Shown: positions 1 to 7,958 of the stretch, in pieces
Numbering within the stretch: position 1 is the first letter of the stretch
How the letters are laid out: each line of letters begins with the position of its first letter
Assembly (NCBI GenBank): GCA_002454975.1
Contig: DKJZ01000109.1
Span: forward strand, 20,347-84,346
Length of the DNA: 64,000 nt
Reading direction: 5' to 3'
Origin: Hylemonella sp. UBA6679
GTDB taxonomy: Bacteria; Pseudomonadota; Gammaproteobacteria; Burkholderiales; Burkholderiaceae_C
Program-made: the position numbers and the translations under genes
Notes under the pieces: generated by a model
The model's input: only the letters and a program-made list of their open reading frames with translations
Databases searched by the model: none
Told to the model about the DNA's origin: nothing

Positions 1-535
1 TGGGCAGTGCTTCTTGGCCGTCGGGTTTAACCGGTGCTGTTGGCATGGCACATTCAGACAGCGGTTTGACAGGTTTACCGGCTGCTGCCAACGCATATTG
101 GGCAGCGCAAATCACCTTTTGCTGGCGCGACCAGTCGGTCATCTCAAGTGCTTTTTCAAAAGCGCTCACCGTGCTGGGATCTTGCCCTCCTTTGGTCAGA
201 AGACGCACGCCAGCCAGGCCCAGCACGCGCTCTGCCGACAATTTTTTGTCCTTGGCGTAAGCGGCCTCCAGGTCTTCCAAGGTGACGCCGCTGCTCAGCG
301 CAGCTTTGACCGCTTCCATCTGCTGGGCGGTGACCTGCAAGGGGGCTAGCTTTTCTTTGGTCTCAGTCAGTTCTTTCTCAGCAGCCTCTTGTTTTTTCTC
401 GGTGGCGGAGACTTTGGCTGAGAGTTCAGAGATTTCCGCCTTGGCGCCAGCACCGGCCTTCCACTGCATGAACGCAAAGCCGCCAGCGCCCAGGGCAGCC
501 AGCAGAAGAACAACAATGGCTATGGTTTTTTTCAT
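1..535 (-). CDS. Membrane-anchored coiled-coil protein, 3' end outside the window
   Basis: I do not recognise this family. About 178 codons are visible from the ATG at 535 and the frame is still open at base 1. The product starts with an uncleaved-looking membrane anchor or signal segment (about residues 4-23, KKTIAIVVLLLAALGAG), followed by a charged Glu/Lys/Ala-rich coiled-coil stretch (about residues 32-65) and a helical domain with few cysteines. It would sit in the inner membrane with a periplasmic coiled coil, or be secreted. A sigma-28-like promoter lies 31 bases upstream of the start (566-592), which suggests late flagellar expression. Function unknown; a role in motility or chemotaxis is inference only. 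Confidence 0.75.
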   Translation of the reverse strand, partial: MKKTIAIVVLLLAALGAGGFAFMQWKAGAGAKAEISELSAKVSATEKKQEAAEKELTETKEKLAPLQVTAQQMEAVKAALSSGVTLEDLEAAYAKDKKLSAERVLGLAGVRLLTKGGQDPSTVSAFEKALEMTDWSRQQKVICAAQYALAAAGKPVKPLSECAMPTAPVKPDGQEALP

Positions 536-565
536 GGTGAGTGACTTGTAATTAGCTCAGTAATA

Positions 566-592
566 GGCTCGACACGAGTTCTGAAAACTTTA
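566..592 (-). promoter_or_regulatory. Sigma-28-like promoter of the 1-535 gene
   Basis: Reading the minus strand, TAAAGTTT (-35) is followed after 11 bases by GTCGAGCC (-10). The -35 equals the enterobacterial FliA element exactly. The -10 resembles GTCGAGTC in front of flaG. The site overlaps the stop codon of the lipoprotein gene upstream. Inferred from sequence only. Confidence 0.6.
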
Positions 593-1405
593 TTGGAAGC
601 TTGTACTTTTGAAAGAAAACCCTTGACCTTTTTTGGGGCCGCTGGTTTTGATGGCCAAAAAATAAAGCGTTTTAGGTGAGCTGGTTATGACTGCAATACC
701 AGTCATCGTGAAAGTGAACACATCAGGATTGGCTTCAGAGAATTGGCATCCACCTAGCGCAGCTAATTGCAAACTCACGTTGAAAACGTTGATTTGAGAC
801 GATGGCGTGAAGGTGACGTTCGAAATTGCACATGAAGTGAAATTAAAGTCTGCCGCAGAACCTGAGTTGCCATTGATGCTAAAGACAATATCTTTATTGG
901 GAATTACAGCAATGTTCCCATGGGAAATTTCACCAGTCCAAGTACCTTGTAAATCAGCCAATTGTGATGTGGTGGTGAGCGCATTGAGTGAGGCGCTGAC
1001 ATTTTTCCCTGGATCAGCGCCTGACTGCAAAATATTGACGTTTGTTGAAATGCTGGTTGAGGTGGGTGCGCTCATGCTGCCTGAGCCGCTGTGTAGAGGT
1101 TTTGCGTTTGACGGAAAATAAACCAACTCGCCAGTTGCTGCTGACGGTGCAGAAGACCCCACGCCACTGAACTTGCCGCTGTAGAGGTCTGCGTTATTTG
1201 TTGGGTAGTGCAGCGAATACCAGTTGGTCGCAACGGTGTCCGGCAGAAGCACGGTCAGCCATTGCCCTCCATCCACAGTTCCGCTGTAAACCCCCGGGCT
1301 CACATTCAAAGGCGTGCTGCTTGAGCTGCCGCCCCCGCCACAACCAGCCAGTCCCAATGTCAGTGCCAGCAAGCAGCTGGTGATCAGTGTCTGTAAGCAC
1401 GGCAT
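590..1405 (-). CDS. Putative secreted lipoprotein
   Basis: The protein begins MPCLQTLITSCLLALTLGLAGC, a lipoprotein signal with lipobox LAGC, followed by a Gly/Ser linker (GGGGSSSS). The remaining 250 or so residues are Ser/Thr/Asn-rich beta-type sequence with no motif I recognise. I chose the ATG at 1405, preceded by AGGATT, rather than the longer reading from 1453, because the lipobox then lies at residue 22. Base composition looks more AT-rich than that of the flagellar genes nearby, which may mark a separate origin. It is divergent from the adhesin-E-like gene with only 35 bases between the starts. Function unknown. Confidence 0.75.
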   Translation of the reverse strand: MPCLQTLITSCLLALTLGLAGCGGGGSSSSTPLNVSPGVYSGTVDGGQWLTVLLPDTVATNWYSLHYPTNNADLYSGKFSGVGSSAPSAATGELVYFPSNAKPLHSGSGSMSAPTSTSISTNVNILQSGADPGKNVSASLNALTTTSQLADLQGTWTGEISHGNIAVIPNKDIVFSINGNSGSAADFNFTSCAISNVTFTPSSQINVFNVSLQLAALGGCQFSEANPDVFTFTMTGIAVITSSPKTLYFLAIKTSGPKKGQGFSFKSTSFQ

Positions 1406-1440
1406 GTTGCTAATCCTGGTTTTTAATTTATATTGCGTGC

Positions 1441-1842
1441 ATGAAACGCACACGCCAAATCGCCATTCTGACCGCTCTTGCGGGGCTCACTGTCACGCAT
1501 GCGCCGCTCGCTGTTGCCGACGTGAAAGCCATTGGCTCGAGTGACAACGCCGTTTACTACGTCGATACCGACACCCTCAAACGTACCGGAGACGTCCGCA
1601 CGTTTTGGTCGATCATGGACTACAAAAAAACCCAAACCACCTCGCGTGGGGCATCTTATTTGTCCACCCGTACCAACATGGAAATCAACTGCAAAGACCA
1701 GACGGTGCTGATGCGGCAGTTCAGCATGCACAGCGGCGCGATGGCTAAAGGCGATGTGCTCGACACGCAAGGTATTTTGCGTGACGCGCAAGCCATACCA
1801 CCCGGTACCCCGTTGTTCAACATCATGCGGGCGGTTTGCTAA
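1441..1842 (+). CDS. Small secreted protein, surface-adhesin E-like
   Basis: A 133 aa protein with a signal peptide ending near VADVKA (residue 27). The mature part reads VYYVDTDTLKRTGDVRTFW and ends in an IPPGTPLFNIMRAVC pattern with two cysteines. This arrangement (tyrosine- and charge-rich start, a Cys near the middle and one at the C-terminus) fits the small 'surface-adhesin protein E' family common in Burkholderiales. The family role is poorly known, so the name should be read as a domain label. It is convergent with fliJ, two bases between stop codons, and probably not part of the flagellar regulon. Confidence 0.6.
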   Translation: MKRTRQIAILTALAGLTVTHAPLAVADVKAIGSSDNAVYYVDTDTLKRTGDVRTFWSIMDYKKTQTTSRGASYLSTRTNMEINCKDQTVLMRQFSMHSGAMAKGDVLDTQGILRDAQAIPPGTPLFNIMRAVC

Positions 1843-1844
1843 TT

Positions 1845-2303
1845 TCATGACAAGCGGCGCTGGTTGAACTGCATCACGCCCAGCTCGTCCATCCGTCTCT
1901 GCTCTTGCAGGTTGTTTTGTCGTCGCATGTCGCGTTCATTTTGTTCAGCCAGTGACTGCATTTTGATGCGCTCTTTTTCAACCACCAACAGCCGCTCGCG
2001 GTAGCCATCCAACAAGTTGCTGGTATGCAAGATGTCTTTCGAGACGCGCTCAAGCAACGTGAGCAGCTGCGCCATGAACTGGCGCTGGCTCATCGCCTCA
2101 CGCATACCTTGTGAGCTGCTGCCTGGTCGGTTGAGCTGCTCGCAATATTCCTGGTACATCTGCTGGACCCGGTCGCGGCTGGCTTGCAGCTTGGCCAAGC
2201 GGTGTCGGGTTTGTGTCATTTCTTGATGGATCAAGTCCAGTTCGTCTTGCGCCTTGTGCGCCAGCAAGTTCCAGCAAGGGCGTGCGACCACTGGTGTGTT
2301 CAT
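1845..2303 (-). CDS. fliJ: Flagellar export coiled-coil protein FliJ
   Basis: A 152 aa, almost entirely helical, Gln/Arg/Glu-rich protein with heptad character, the form expected of FliJ. FliJ is the stalk-like coiled coil that sits in the FliI hexamer and couples ATPase and chaperone recycling to the FlhA export gate. It is the last gene of the fliE-F-G-H-I-J run, and its start overlaps the fliI stop by four bases (ATGA), so translational coupling is likely. FliJ diverges quickly in sequence; the call rests on length, coiled-coil character and position. Confidence 0.9.
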   Translation of the reverse strand: MNTPVVARPCWNLLAHKAQDELDLIHQEMTQTRHRLAKLQASRDRVQQMYQEYCEQLNRPGSSSQGMREAMSQRQFMAQLLTLLERVSKDILHTSNLLDGYRERLLVVEKERIKMQSLAEQNERDMRRQNNLQEQRRMDELGVMQFNQRRLS

Positions 2304-3622
2304 GACAGCATCTCTCGCAAATGTGCACGGGTACTTTGCTCGTCTTCACATGCATGCATGTCTTGACGTAAAAACACCTCAAGGCTCTCTCGCAGGCGTA
2401 TGGCCTCGTCAAGTTGTGGGTTGCTGCCGGCTTCGTAGGCACCCACCTGAATCAAGTCTTGGTTTTGTTGGTAGAGCGACCACAAGCGCCGGCATTTATT
2501 GGCCAGCTTCAGGTCTTCGGGGGGCAGCAGGTTTTGCATAACCCGTGAGATCGAGCCGTTCAAATCGATGGCAGGGTAATGGGCGGCATCGGCGAGTTTG
2601 CGCGAGAGCATCACTTGGCCGTCTAGCGATGCACGGGCAATGTCCACAATTGGATCGTTGGCGTCGTCGCCTTCTGCCAGCACAGTGTAAATCGCGGTGA
2701 TGGAGCCGTGGCCATGCCGTCCAACCCCTGCTCGCTCAATCAAGCTGGGCAACAGCGCAAACACCGATGGCGGATAGCCTTTGGCGGTGGGCGGTTCGCC
2801 AATCGCCAAGCCAATTTCTCGTTGGGCATGGGCCACACGCGTGAGGCTGTCCACCAGCATCAGCACATTCAAGCCTTGATCGCGGAAATACTCAGCCACC
2901 AAGTGCGTCATGTGGGCCGACTTCAAACGCAGCACGGGCGATACATTGGCCGGTGCGGCAATCACCACCGACTTGGCCAGGCCCTCAGGGCCTAAAGATT
3001 CTTGAATGAAGGCTTGCACCTCGCGGCCGCGTTCGCCAATCAGGCCAATCACCACCACATCGGCCTTGGTAAAGCGGGCCATCATGCCCAGCAACACACT
3101 TTTTCCCACGCCAGAGCCAGCGACCAAGCCAACGCGTTGGCCACGACCCAGGGTCATCATGCCGTTGATGGCTTTCACGCCCACGTCCAGCACCCGGTCT
3201 ATCGGACCGCGCTCCATGGGGTTCAAAGGCAAACCCAGCAAACTCAGACGTGTGTCGCACTGGGGCTTGGGCAAACCGTCCAGCGGCTCGCCACGGCCAT
3301 CCAACACGCGGCCCAAAAGTTCAGGGCCTAGGCACACACTGCCCATGTCTTTGATCACCCGAACGGTGGCGCCAGGGGCCACACCTACCGGGTCGGTCAG
3401 GGGCATGAGGTACAGGGTTTTGTCATTGAAGCCCACCACCTCGGCTTCGATGGTCTGGCCGTCTTGGGTGCTGATGTCGCAGCATGACCCAATCGGTGCC
3501 ATGATGCCGCGCGCCTCTAAACGCAAACCCACCAGCCGCACCAAGGTGCCACAGCGCTCGGGCCGGGGGGCGTTGAGTTGTGGCAACTGCCGCGCCACCT
3601 CCATGGCAAAGTCAGTCTGCAT
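2300..3622 (-). CDS. fliI: Flagellum-specific ATPase FliI
   Basis: F1-beta/Rho-type ATPase energising flagellar type III export. A Walker A motif GSGVGKS lies near residue 170, a LMLVDSLTR segment in the Walker B region follows, and the PPSVFALLPSLIERAG and GSITAIYTVLAEGDD stretches are characteristic of FliI/YscN. Length (440 aa) is normal. I took the ATG at 3622, preceded by TGAGGACC; a GTG nine bases earlier (3631) is an alternative. The start overlaps the fliH stop at 3612, so the two are translationally coupled. FliH and FliJ, its partners, flank it. Confidence 0.97.
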   Translation of the reverse strand: MQTDFAMEVARQLPQLNAPRPERCGTLVRLVGLRLEARGIMAPIGSCCDISTQDGQTIEAEVVGFNDKTLYLMPLTDPVGVAPGATVRVIKDMGSVCLGPELLGRVLDGRGEPLDGLPKPQCDTRLSLLGLPLNPMERGPIDRVLDVGVKAINGMMTLGRGQRVGLVAGSGVGKSVLLGMMARFTKADVVVIGLIGERGREVQAFIQESLGPEGLAKSVVIAAPANVSPVLRLKSAHMTHLVAEYFRDQGLNVLMLVDSLTRVAHAQREIGLAIGEPPTAKGYPPSVFALLPSLIERAGVGRHGHGSITAIYTVLAEGDDANDPIVDIARASLDGQVMLSRKLADAAHYPAIDLNGSISRVMQNLLPPEDLKLANKCRRLWSLYQQNQDLIQVGAYEAGSNPQLDEAIRLRESLEVFLRQDMHACEDEQSTRAHLREMLS

Positions 3623-4682
3623 GGTCCTCACCCGTCGACTCAGGTGGTGGCTCTGATCGATCCGAGGCTTCCAAGTCTTCTGCGCTGGCCATGGGTTCTT
3701 CTATGGAACCTGTAGCAGTAATGCCTTCTGTATCAAGGGTTCCAGGCCTAATTCCAGGTATGCCAACAGCGACAAATGTCGGTTTGGGCATGGCGTCTTG
3801 CACCGCTGCCGCTTGGCTACGCGCTTGCAAACGTTGCGGTTCAAACAGACTTTGGGCTTGCCAGCGTTGGGGCTCAAGCAGTAGCGTGGTAGCCATGGCC
3901 GACAAACGATGTTCGACCAAGTCGCTCACCACGGCATCATCGGCCGTGACCCTGACGCTGCCAGGCAGCAGGTCGACATGGGCTTGCAGGCGCCAAGAAC
4001 TTGGCATCTCTTGCCCAAGTCGACTTTGCAACAAGGCCAAATCATCGGGGTTGAGGTCTACCACCACTTGGCTCGAAGCTGGCACATCCAGTGTTTCAAG
4101 GCAACGTTCAATCAAGCGCTGAGTGCCCGTAGGGTCAATGGTGAGTTCGGTGAGCACCAGTTGCTCTGCCAAGTGCACAGCCAAACGTTTCAGTGGCTCG
4201 TAGCGCAGGGCAGGGTGTTCGTGCAGCCCTTCAATGCTGGCCTGAATTTTTTCAAGCAAGGTGTGTGTGTGCTGGGCCAGTTGTGCCTCTGAGTCCGCTT
4301 GACGAAGCGCCTGGTCTTCAGCTTGTTGCGCCAGTTGCAACTCACGCCCTTCGGCCAAGCCGCGCTCATAGGCCAGTTGTCGGATCGCTTCGATTTCATC
4401 GTCATGCAAGCCTGCATGGACGGGTGCGCTGCCACTGTTCTCGTCTGACCTGTCATGTCCTGGGTGGAGGTTGTCCTGTGCTGCAGCGATGGGAGCAAGC
4501 GCGCTGAGACTTTTGTAAGTTGAGCGCGTGAAGTGAGAAGTTTGCCCTGTACCGTCTTGCACCCGAACAAAGCCTTTGTTTTCCAACACTTTGAGAGACG
4601 GCAGAGGCTGCCAGATGGCCGTCTCTTTGGGGCCGTGTTGATGGGCTGGCGCCATCAGAGTCTTAGACAAAGTCTGCTCCAC
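3612..4682 (-). CDS. fliH: Flagellar assembly protein FliH
   Basis: Cytoplasmic regulator and stator of FliI. The sequence shows an Ala/Gln/Glu-rich helical centre (about residues 110-180, including AYERGLAEGRELQLAQQAED) and a C-terminal FliH/HrpE-like domain (LVLTELTIDPTGTQRLIERC, then QVVVDLNPDDL). At 356 aa it is longer than usual (about 230), owing to a disordered N-terminus and a Ser/Glu/Pro-rich C-terminal tail after residue 300. Start choice is uncertain: GTG at 4682 overlaps fliG by 20 bases; an ATG at 4655 would begin MAPAHQHG. Neither has a convincing ribosome binding site. Confidence 0.92.
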   Translation of the reverse strand: MEQTLSKTLMAPAHQHGPKETAIWQPLPSLKVLENKGFVRVQDGTGQTSHFTRSTYKSLSALAPIAAAQDNLHPGHDRSDENSGSAPVHAGLHDDEIEAIRQLAYERGLAEGRELQLAQQAEDQALRQADSEAQLAQHTHTLLEKIQASIEGLHEHPALRYEPLKRLAVHLAEQLVLTELTIDPTGTQRLIERCLETLDVPASSQVVVDLNPDDLALLQSRLGQEMPSSWRLQAHVDLLPGSVRVTADDAVVSDLVEHRLSAMATTLLLEPQRWQAQSLFEPQRLQARSQAAAVQDAMPKPTFVAVGIPGIRPGTLDTEGITATGSIEEPMASAEDLEASDRSEPPPESTGEDHAD

Positions 4683-5715
4683 CGCCTAAGACCAGCTCGC
4701 CGGAATCCGATAACTTGCGAGCAATACGCATGACCTTTTTCTGCGCTTCTTCCACATCGGCAAGACGCATGAGGCCCTTGGCTTCCATGTCGTCGCGAAA
4801 CATACCGCGCGCGCGTTCGGACATGTTGTCAAAGAAGCGATTCTTCGCCTCTTCGCTGGCGCCTTTCATGGCGATCATCAACAGATCAGGTTCCACATTG
4901 CGCATGAGTACCTGGATGCCCTTGTTGTCCACGCTCACCAAATTCTCAAAGGTGAACATGTTGTCCTGAATGCGTTGCATCAGGTCGGCATCGATTTTTT
5001 CCAGGCCCGTCATGATCGAGGCTTCGAGCTCAGTCTTGGTGGCGTTCAAGATTTGCGCAGCTGCTTTGATGCCACCAAAACTGGAAGACTGTGCGTTGGA
5101 GTTGTTGGAGAACTGTTTCTTCATGATGGCTTCAAGCTCATCCATGGCCGAAGGCTGCACAGTTTCAAGCGAGGCCACCCGTTGAATCACCTCAGGTCGC
5201 ACCATCGCAGGCAAGAAGTTCAGCACATCAGCTGCCACTTGGTACTCCAGCACTGACAAAATGATGGCGATCACCTGCGGGTGCTCGGTTTTGATCATGT
5301 CGGCAATCGCACGTGCATCCATCCACTGCAAAATCTCCAAGCCTTTGGTGCCTGAGCCCGGCATGATGCGACCCAACACCGAGGCGGCTTTGTCCTCACC
5401 CAGAGCACGGCGAAAAACCTTCTCCACGTACTCGGAGTTGCCCAATCCCAAGCTGGATTGCTTCTTGATGGTGGCCACAAAGTCGTCCAAGATCACGTTC
5501 ACCGCTTCTTGCGAGACATCCGACACAGACACCATGGCGCCGCCGAGTGACTGCACCTCTTTGGGATCCAGGTACTTGATGATTTCACTGGCCTGTTGCT
5601 CACCCAGTAAAAGCATGAGCACTGCCGCGCGTTGCGAGCCGGTCATGTATTCGAGCTCGACACGCAGGGCGTCGGTCATTGCGGGTTCCAGGTCCAACAC
5701 TTCTTTGTCTGCCAT
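4663..5715 (-). CDS. fliG: Flagellar motor switch protein FliG
   Basis: Rotor component of the C-ring that contacts MotA and sets torque direction. It has the N-terminal AAVLMLLLGEQQASEIIKYL helix that binds FliF, the middle-domain EHPQVIAIILS signature (EHPQ motif, near residue 145), and the C-terminal charged torque helix region (SERARGMFRDDMEAKG). Length of 350 aa is standard. It follows fliF by ten bases and precedes fliH, the canonical order. Confidence 0.98.
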   Translation of the reverse strand: MADKEVLDLEPAMTDALRVELEYMTGSQRAAVLMLLLGEQQASEIIKYLDPKEVQSLGGAMVSVSDVSQEAVNVILDDFVATIKKQSSLGLGNSEYVEKVFRRALGEDKAASVLGRIMPGSGTKGLEILQWMDARAIADMIKTEHPQVIAIILSVLEYQVAADVLNFLPAMVRPEVIQRVASLETVQPSAMDELEAIMKKQFSNNSNAQSSSFGGIKAAAQILNATKTELEASIMTGLEKIDADLMQRIQDNMFTFENLVSVDNKGIQVLMRNVEPDLLMIAMKGASEEAKNRFFDNMSERARGMFRDDMEAKGLMRLADVEEAQKKVMRIARKLSDSGELVLGGGADFV

Positions 5716-5725
5716 GGTCTATCCT

Positions 5726-7570
5726 TCAAAGCGATGACTTGATCATGCCCTTGAGCACGCTTGCCACTCGGTTGGTGTCCTCTGCCACGATCATCCGCAC
5801 CAGTGCCACCTTGTCGTCGTAGGTGTTGGCGGTGTCCAGCATTTCCAGGGAAATACTTGATTTCTTGGGCTTGAGCTTGGCCTTGATTTGCTCCAAGGTT
5901 TCACCTTCGCCCAACTGGATTGAGTTCATGTCTTCAGCGGTCAGCTCGCCATCAGGCAAGACCACCGGCAGCTTGGCGATGCGCTCAGCTTCGAGTTCAT
6001 CAGGTGTTTTCATCAAGCCCATCATGCGCATGACCACGGGGCGCACCACCATGAACAAGAAGGCCAGGAACATCACCCCCACAATGCCGCTCTTGATGCT
6101 GCTCACCACGGATTCTTCTTTGTACCAGGGTTGGCTCAGGTCGTACACCTTCTCGGGTTCAAACTTGGCTTGCACCACGGTCACCAGGTCGCCGCGGTCC
6201 TCTTTGAAGCCCACCACGCCACGAATCAGGCTTTGCATGCGCGTCAGTTCTTCATCGGTGTAGGGGTTCGGTTTATCAGGTCCCACTTCACCCTTGGCGT
6301 TTTTCTCGCCTGGCATCGGGGGGCGCTCATTCACCACCACGGCCACGCTCACGCGCTCAATGGTGCCAGTGGCTGATTTCACGTGCTTGACCGAGCGGTC
6401 CAGCTCATAGTTTCTGGTGGCGCGTTGTGTGGCCGAGTTGATGCTTTCCTTAGGGCCTGTGGTGCCCGCAGGACCGGTGGTAGGCGCAGCAGAGGGCGCA
6501 GCCGGTGGTGTGTTGGACAACGTGCCAGGCACGCCTTCCGACGGTACTTTGCTCGAGTTCTTGTCTTCACTCACCGCTTCAGAACGGGTTTTCGGTCCCT
6601 TTTCACGGGTGTCGAAGTCCTCGGTGGTCATCTCGGTTTGTGTGAAATCGAGAGACAGGTTGACCTGTGAGGTGATGTTGGCTGAACCCACGAACGGGCT
6701 CAATATTTCCGTGATGCGTTGCCGGTACAGCTCTTCGAGCTTTTGCTTGTGCTGCGCTTGGGCAGCGTTCAAGCCCATCGAGGCTTCGCCCAAGCCGTTG
6801 GTGTAGAGCTTGCCTTGGTTATCAAGCACTGCAACATTTTCAGTGGCCATCAAGGGCACACTGGAGGCCACCAAATTTACCAAGGCTTGCACTTGCGAAG
6901 CTGTGATGCTGCGGCCCGGGTAGGGCGTGACCACCACCGATGCTTTGGGAGGCGTGCGGTCGCGCATGAACACCGACTGCTTGGGCATGGCCAAGTGCAC
7001 ACGTGCTGATTGAATGGTGTCGATGGCCGTGATGCTTCGTGCCAACTCTTGTTCCATGGCCGTGGTGTAACGCACCTGTTCCATGAATTGGCTGGTGGTC
7101 ATGGCCGACTGGTCTTTGAGCGAATCCATGCCCGTGCTTCCCGCCTTGGGTAAGCCTTTGGACGCCAGAAAAATACGTGCCTCATGGTAGCGGTTGGCTG
7201 GCACCGTTATTTGGCCCGTTGACGTGTCGAGTTGCGGTTTGAACTCGGCTTGGCGTAAAGCTTCGAGGGCAGCTTGCTGGTCTGACTCACTCATGCTGGT
7301 TGCCAGCGGGCGGTAGGCCGGTTGGTTCACCCACACATAAGCCAGCACAAACATGGCCATGGCCAACGCAATCAGTGCTAATGGCACATATTTTTTGACA
7401 TCGGGTTGGTTGAAAAAGCTTTTGATGGGCGAGAGCGGACTGGCGACGGCCAGCGCACCTCCCGAGCTGGTGGTTGTGACCGCACTGCTGCCAGTGGCCA
7501 TCAAGGCTGTGTTTTTTGAAGCGTCAGCGGTGGCTAAACCGGGCTGAAATGGCGCTGTGGTGGTTGCCAT
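5726..7570 (-). CDS. fliF: Flagellar MS-ring protein FliF
   Basis: Forms the inner-membrane MS ring. Two membrane segments frame a periplasmic region: one near residues 61-81 (LIALAMAMFVLAYVWV) and one near residues 495-515 (GIVGVMFLAFLFMVV). The ring-building motifs include YHEARIFLASKGLPK, TSQFMEQVRYTTAMEQELARS and RVHLAMPKQSVF. The C-terminus carries the FliG-binding tail. At 614 aa it exceeds the usual 550-570, partly from a roughly 50-residue Ala/Thr/Ser-rich N-terminal extension and a Pro/Ala/Thr-rich insert near residues 345-375. Gene order fliE-F-G is canonical. Confidence 0.98.
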   Translation of the reverse strand: MATTTAPFQPGLATADASKNTALMATGSSAVTTTSSGGALAVASPLSPIKSFFNQPDVKKYVPLALIALAMAMFVLAYVWVNQPAYRPLATSMSESDQQAALEALRQAEFKPQLDTSTGQITVPANRYHEARIFLASKGLPKAGSTGMDSLKDQSAMTTSQFMEQVRYTTAMEQELARSITAIDTIQSARVHLAMPKQSVFMRDRTPPKASVVVTPYPGRSITASQVQALVNLVASSVPLMATENVAVLDNQGKLYTNGLGEASMGLNAAQAQHKQKLEELYRQRITEILSPFVGSANITSQVNLSLDFTQTEMTTEDFDTREKGPKTRSEAVSEDKNSSKVPSEGVPGTLSNTPPAAPSAAPTTGPAGTTGPKESINSATQRATRNYELDRSVKHVKSATGTIERVSVAVVVNERPPMPGEKNAKGEVGPDKPNPYTDEELTRMQSLIRGVVGFKEDRGDLVTVVQAKFEPEKVYDLSQPWYKEESVVSSIKSGIVGVMFLAFLFMVVRPVVMRMMGLMKTPDELEAERIAKLPVVLPDGELTAEDMNSIQLGEGETLEQIKAKLKPKKSSISLEMLDTANTYDDKVALVRMIVAEDTNRVASVLKGMIKSSL

Positions 7571-7599
7571 AGGATGGGTCTTTCTTGTTGTTGGTCAGC

Positions 7600-7944
7600 T
7601 CACACCGGCATATTCAAAATATCTTCGTAGGCCTTGAGCACCTTGTTGCGCACCTGCAAGGTGGCTTCAAAGGCAATCGAGGATTTCTGCATGTTGAGCA
7701 CCACATCGGTCAGCGGTACGCCCTCACCACGCTCGTAGGCGTTGATGGTTTGCGCAGATTTGTTTTGCAACTCATTGACACTCTTTAAGCTACTTTTGAT
7801 GGCATCACTGAAACTGTTGGTACTCTGAACTTGTCCGTCCAGGCTCGCACCCATGTCCCCCATGCCTTGGCTGGCCGTCGCTTGGTAGGCGCGGATGGTT
7901 TGCAACATGGACTGGATGTTGATTTGCGAATTGATGCGTTCCAT
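7600..7944 (-). CDS. fliE: Flagellar hook-basal body adaptor FliE
   Basis: A small (114 aa) export substrate that joins the MS ring to the proximal rod. The C-terminal half matches the FliE pattern: a VNELQNKSAQTINAYERGEG helix followed by PLTDVVLNMQKSSIAFEATL and VRNKVLKAYEDILNMPV. It begins 14 bases downstream of the NtrC-type activator gene and probably belongs to the same sigma-54 transcript, so the activator and the first structural operon are co-expressed. Confidence 0.97.
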   Translation of the reverse strand: MERINSQINIQSMLQTIRAYQATASQGMGDMGASLDGQVQSTNSFSDAIKSSLKSVNELQNKSAQTINAYERGEGVPLTDVVLNMQKSSIAFEATLQVRNKVLKAYEDILNMPV

Positions 7945-7958
7945 GGAGGGTCTCCTGA

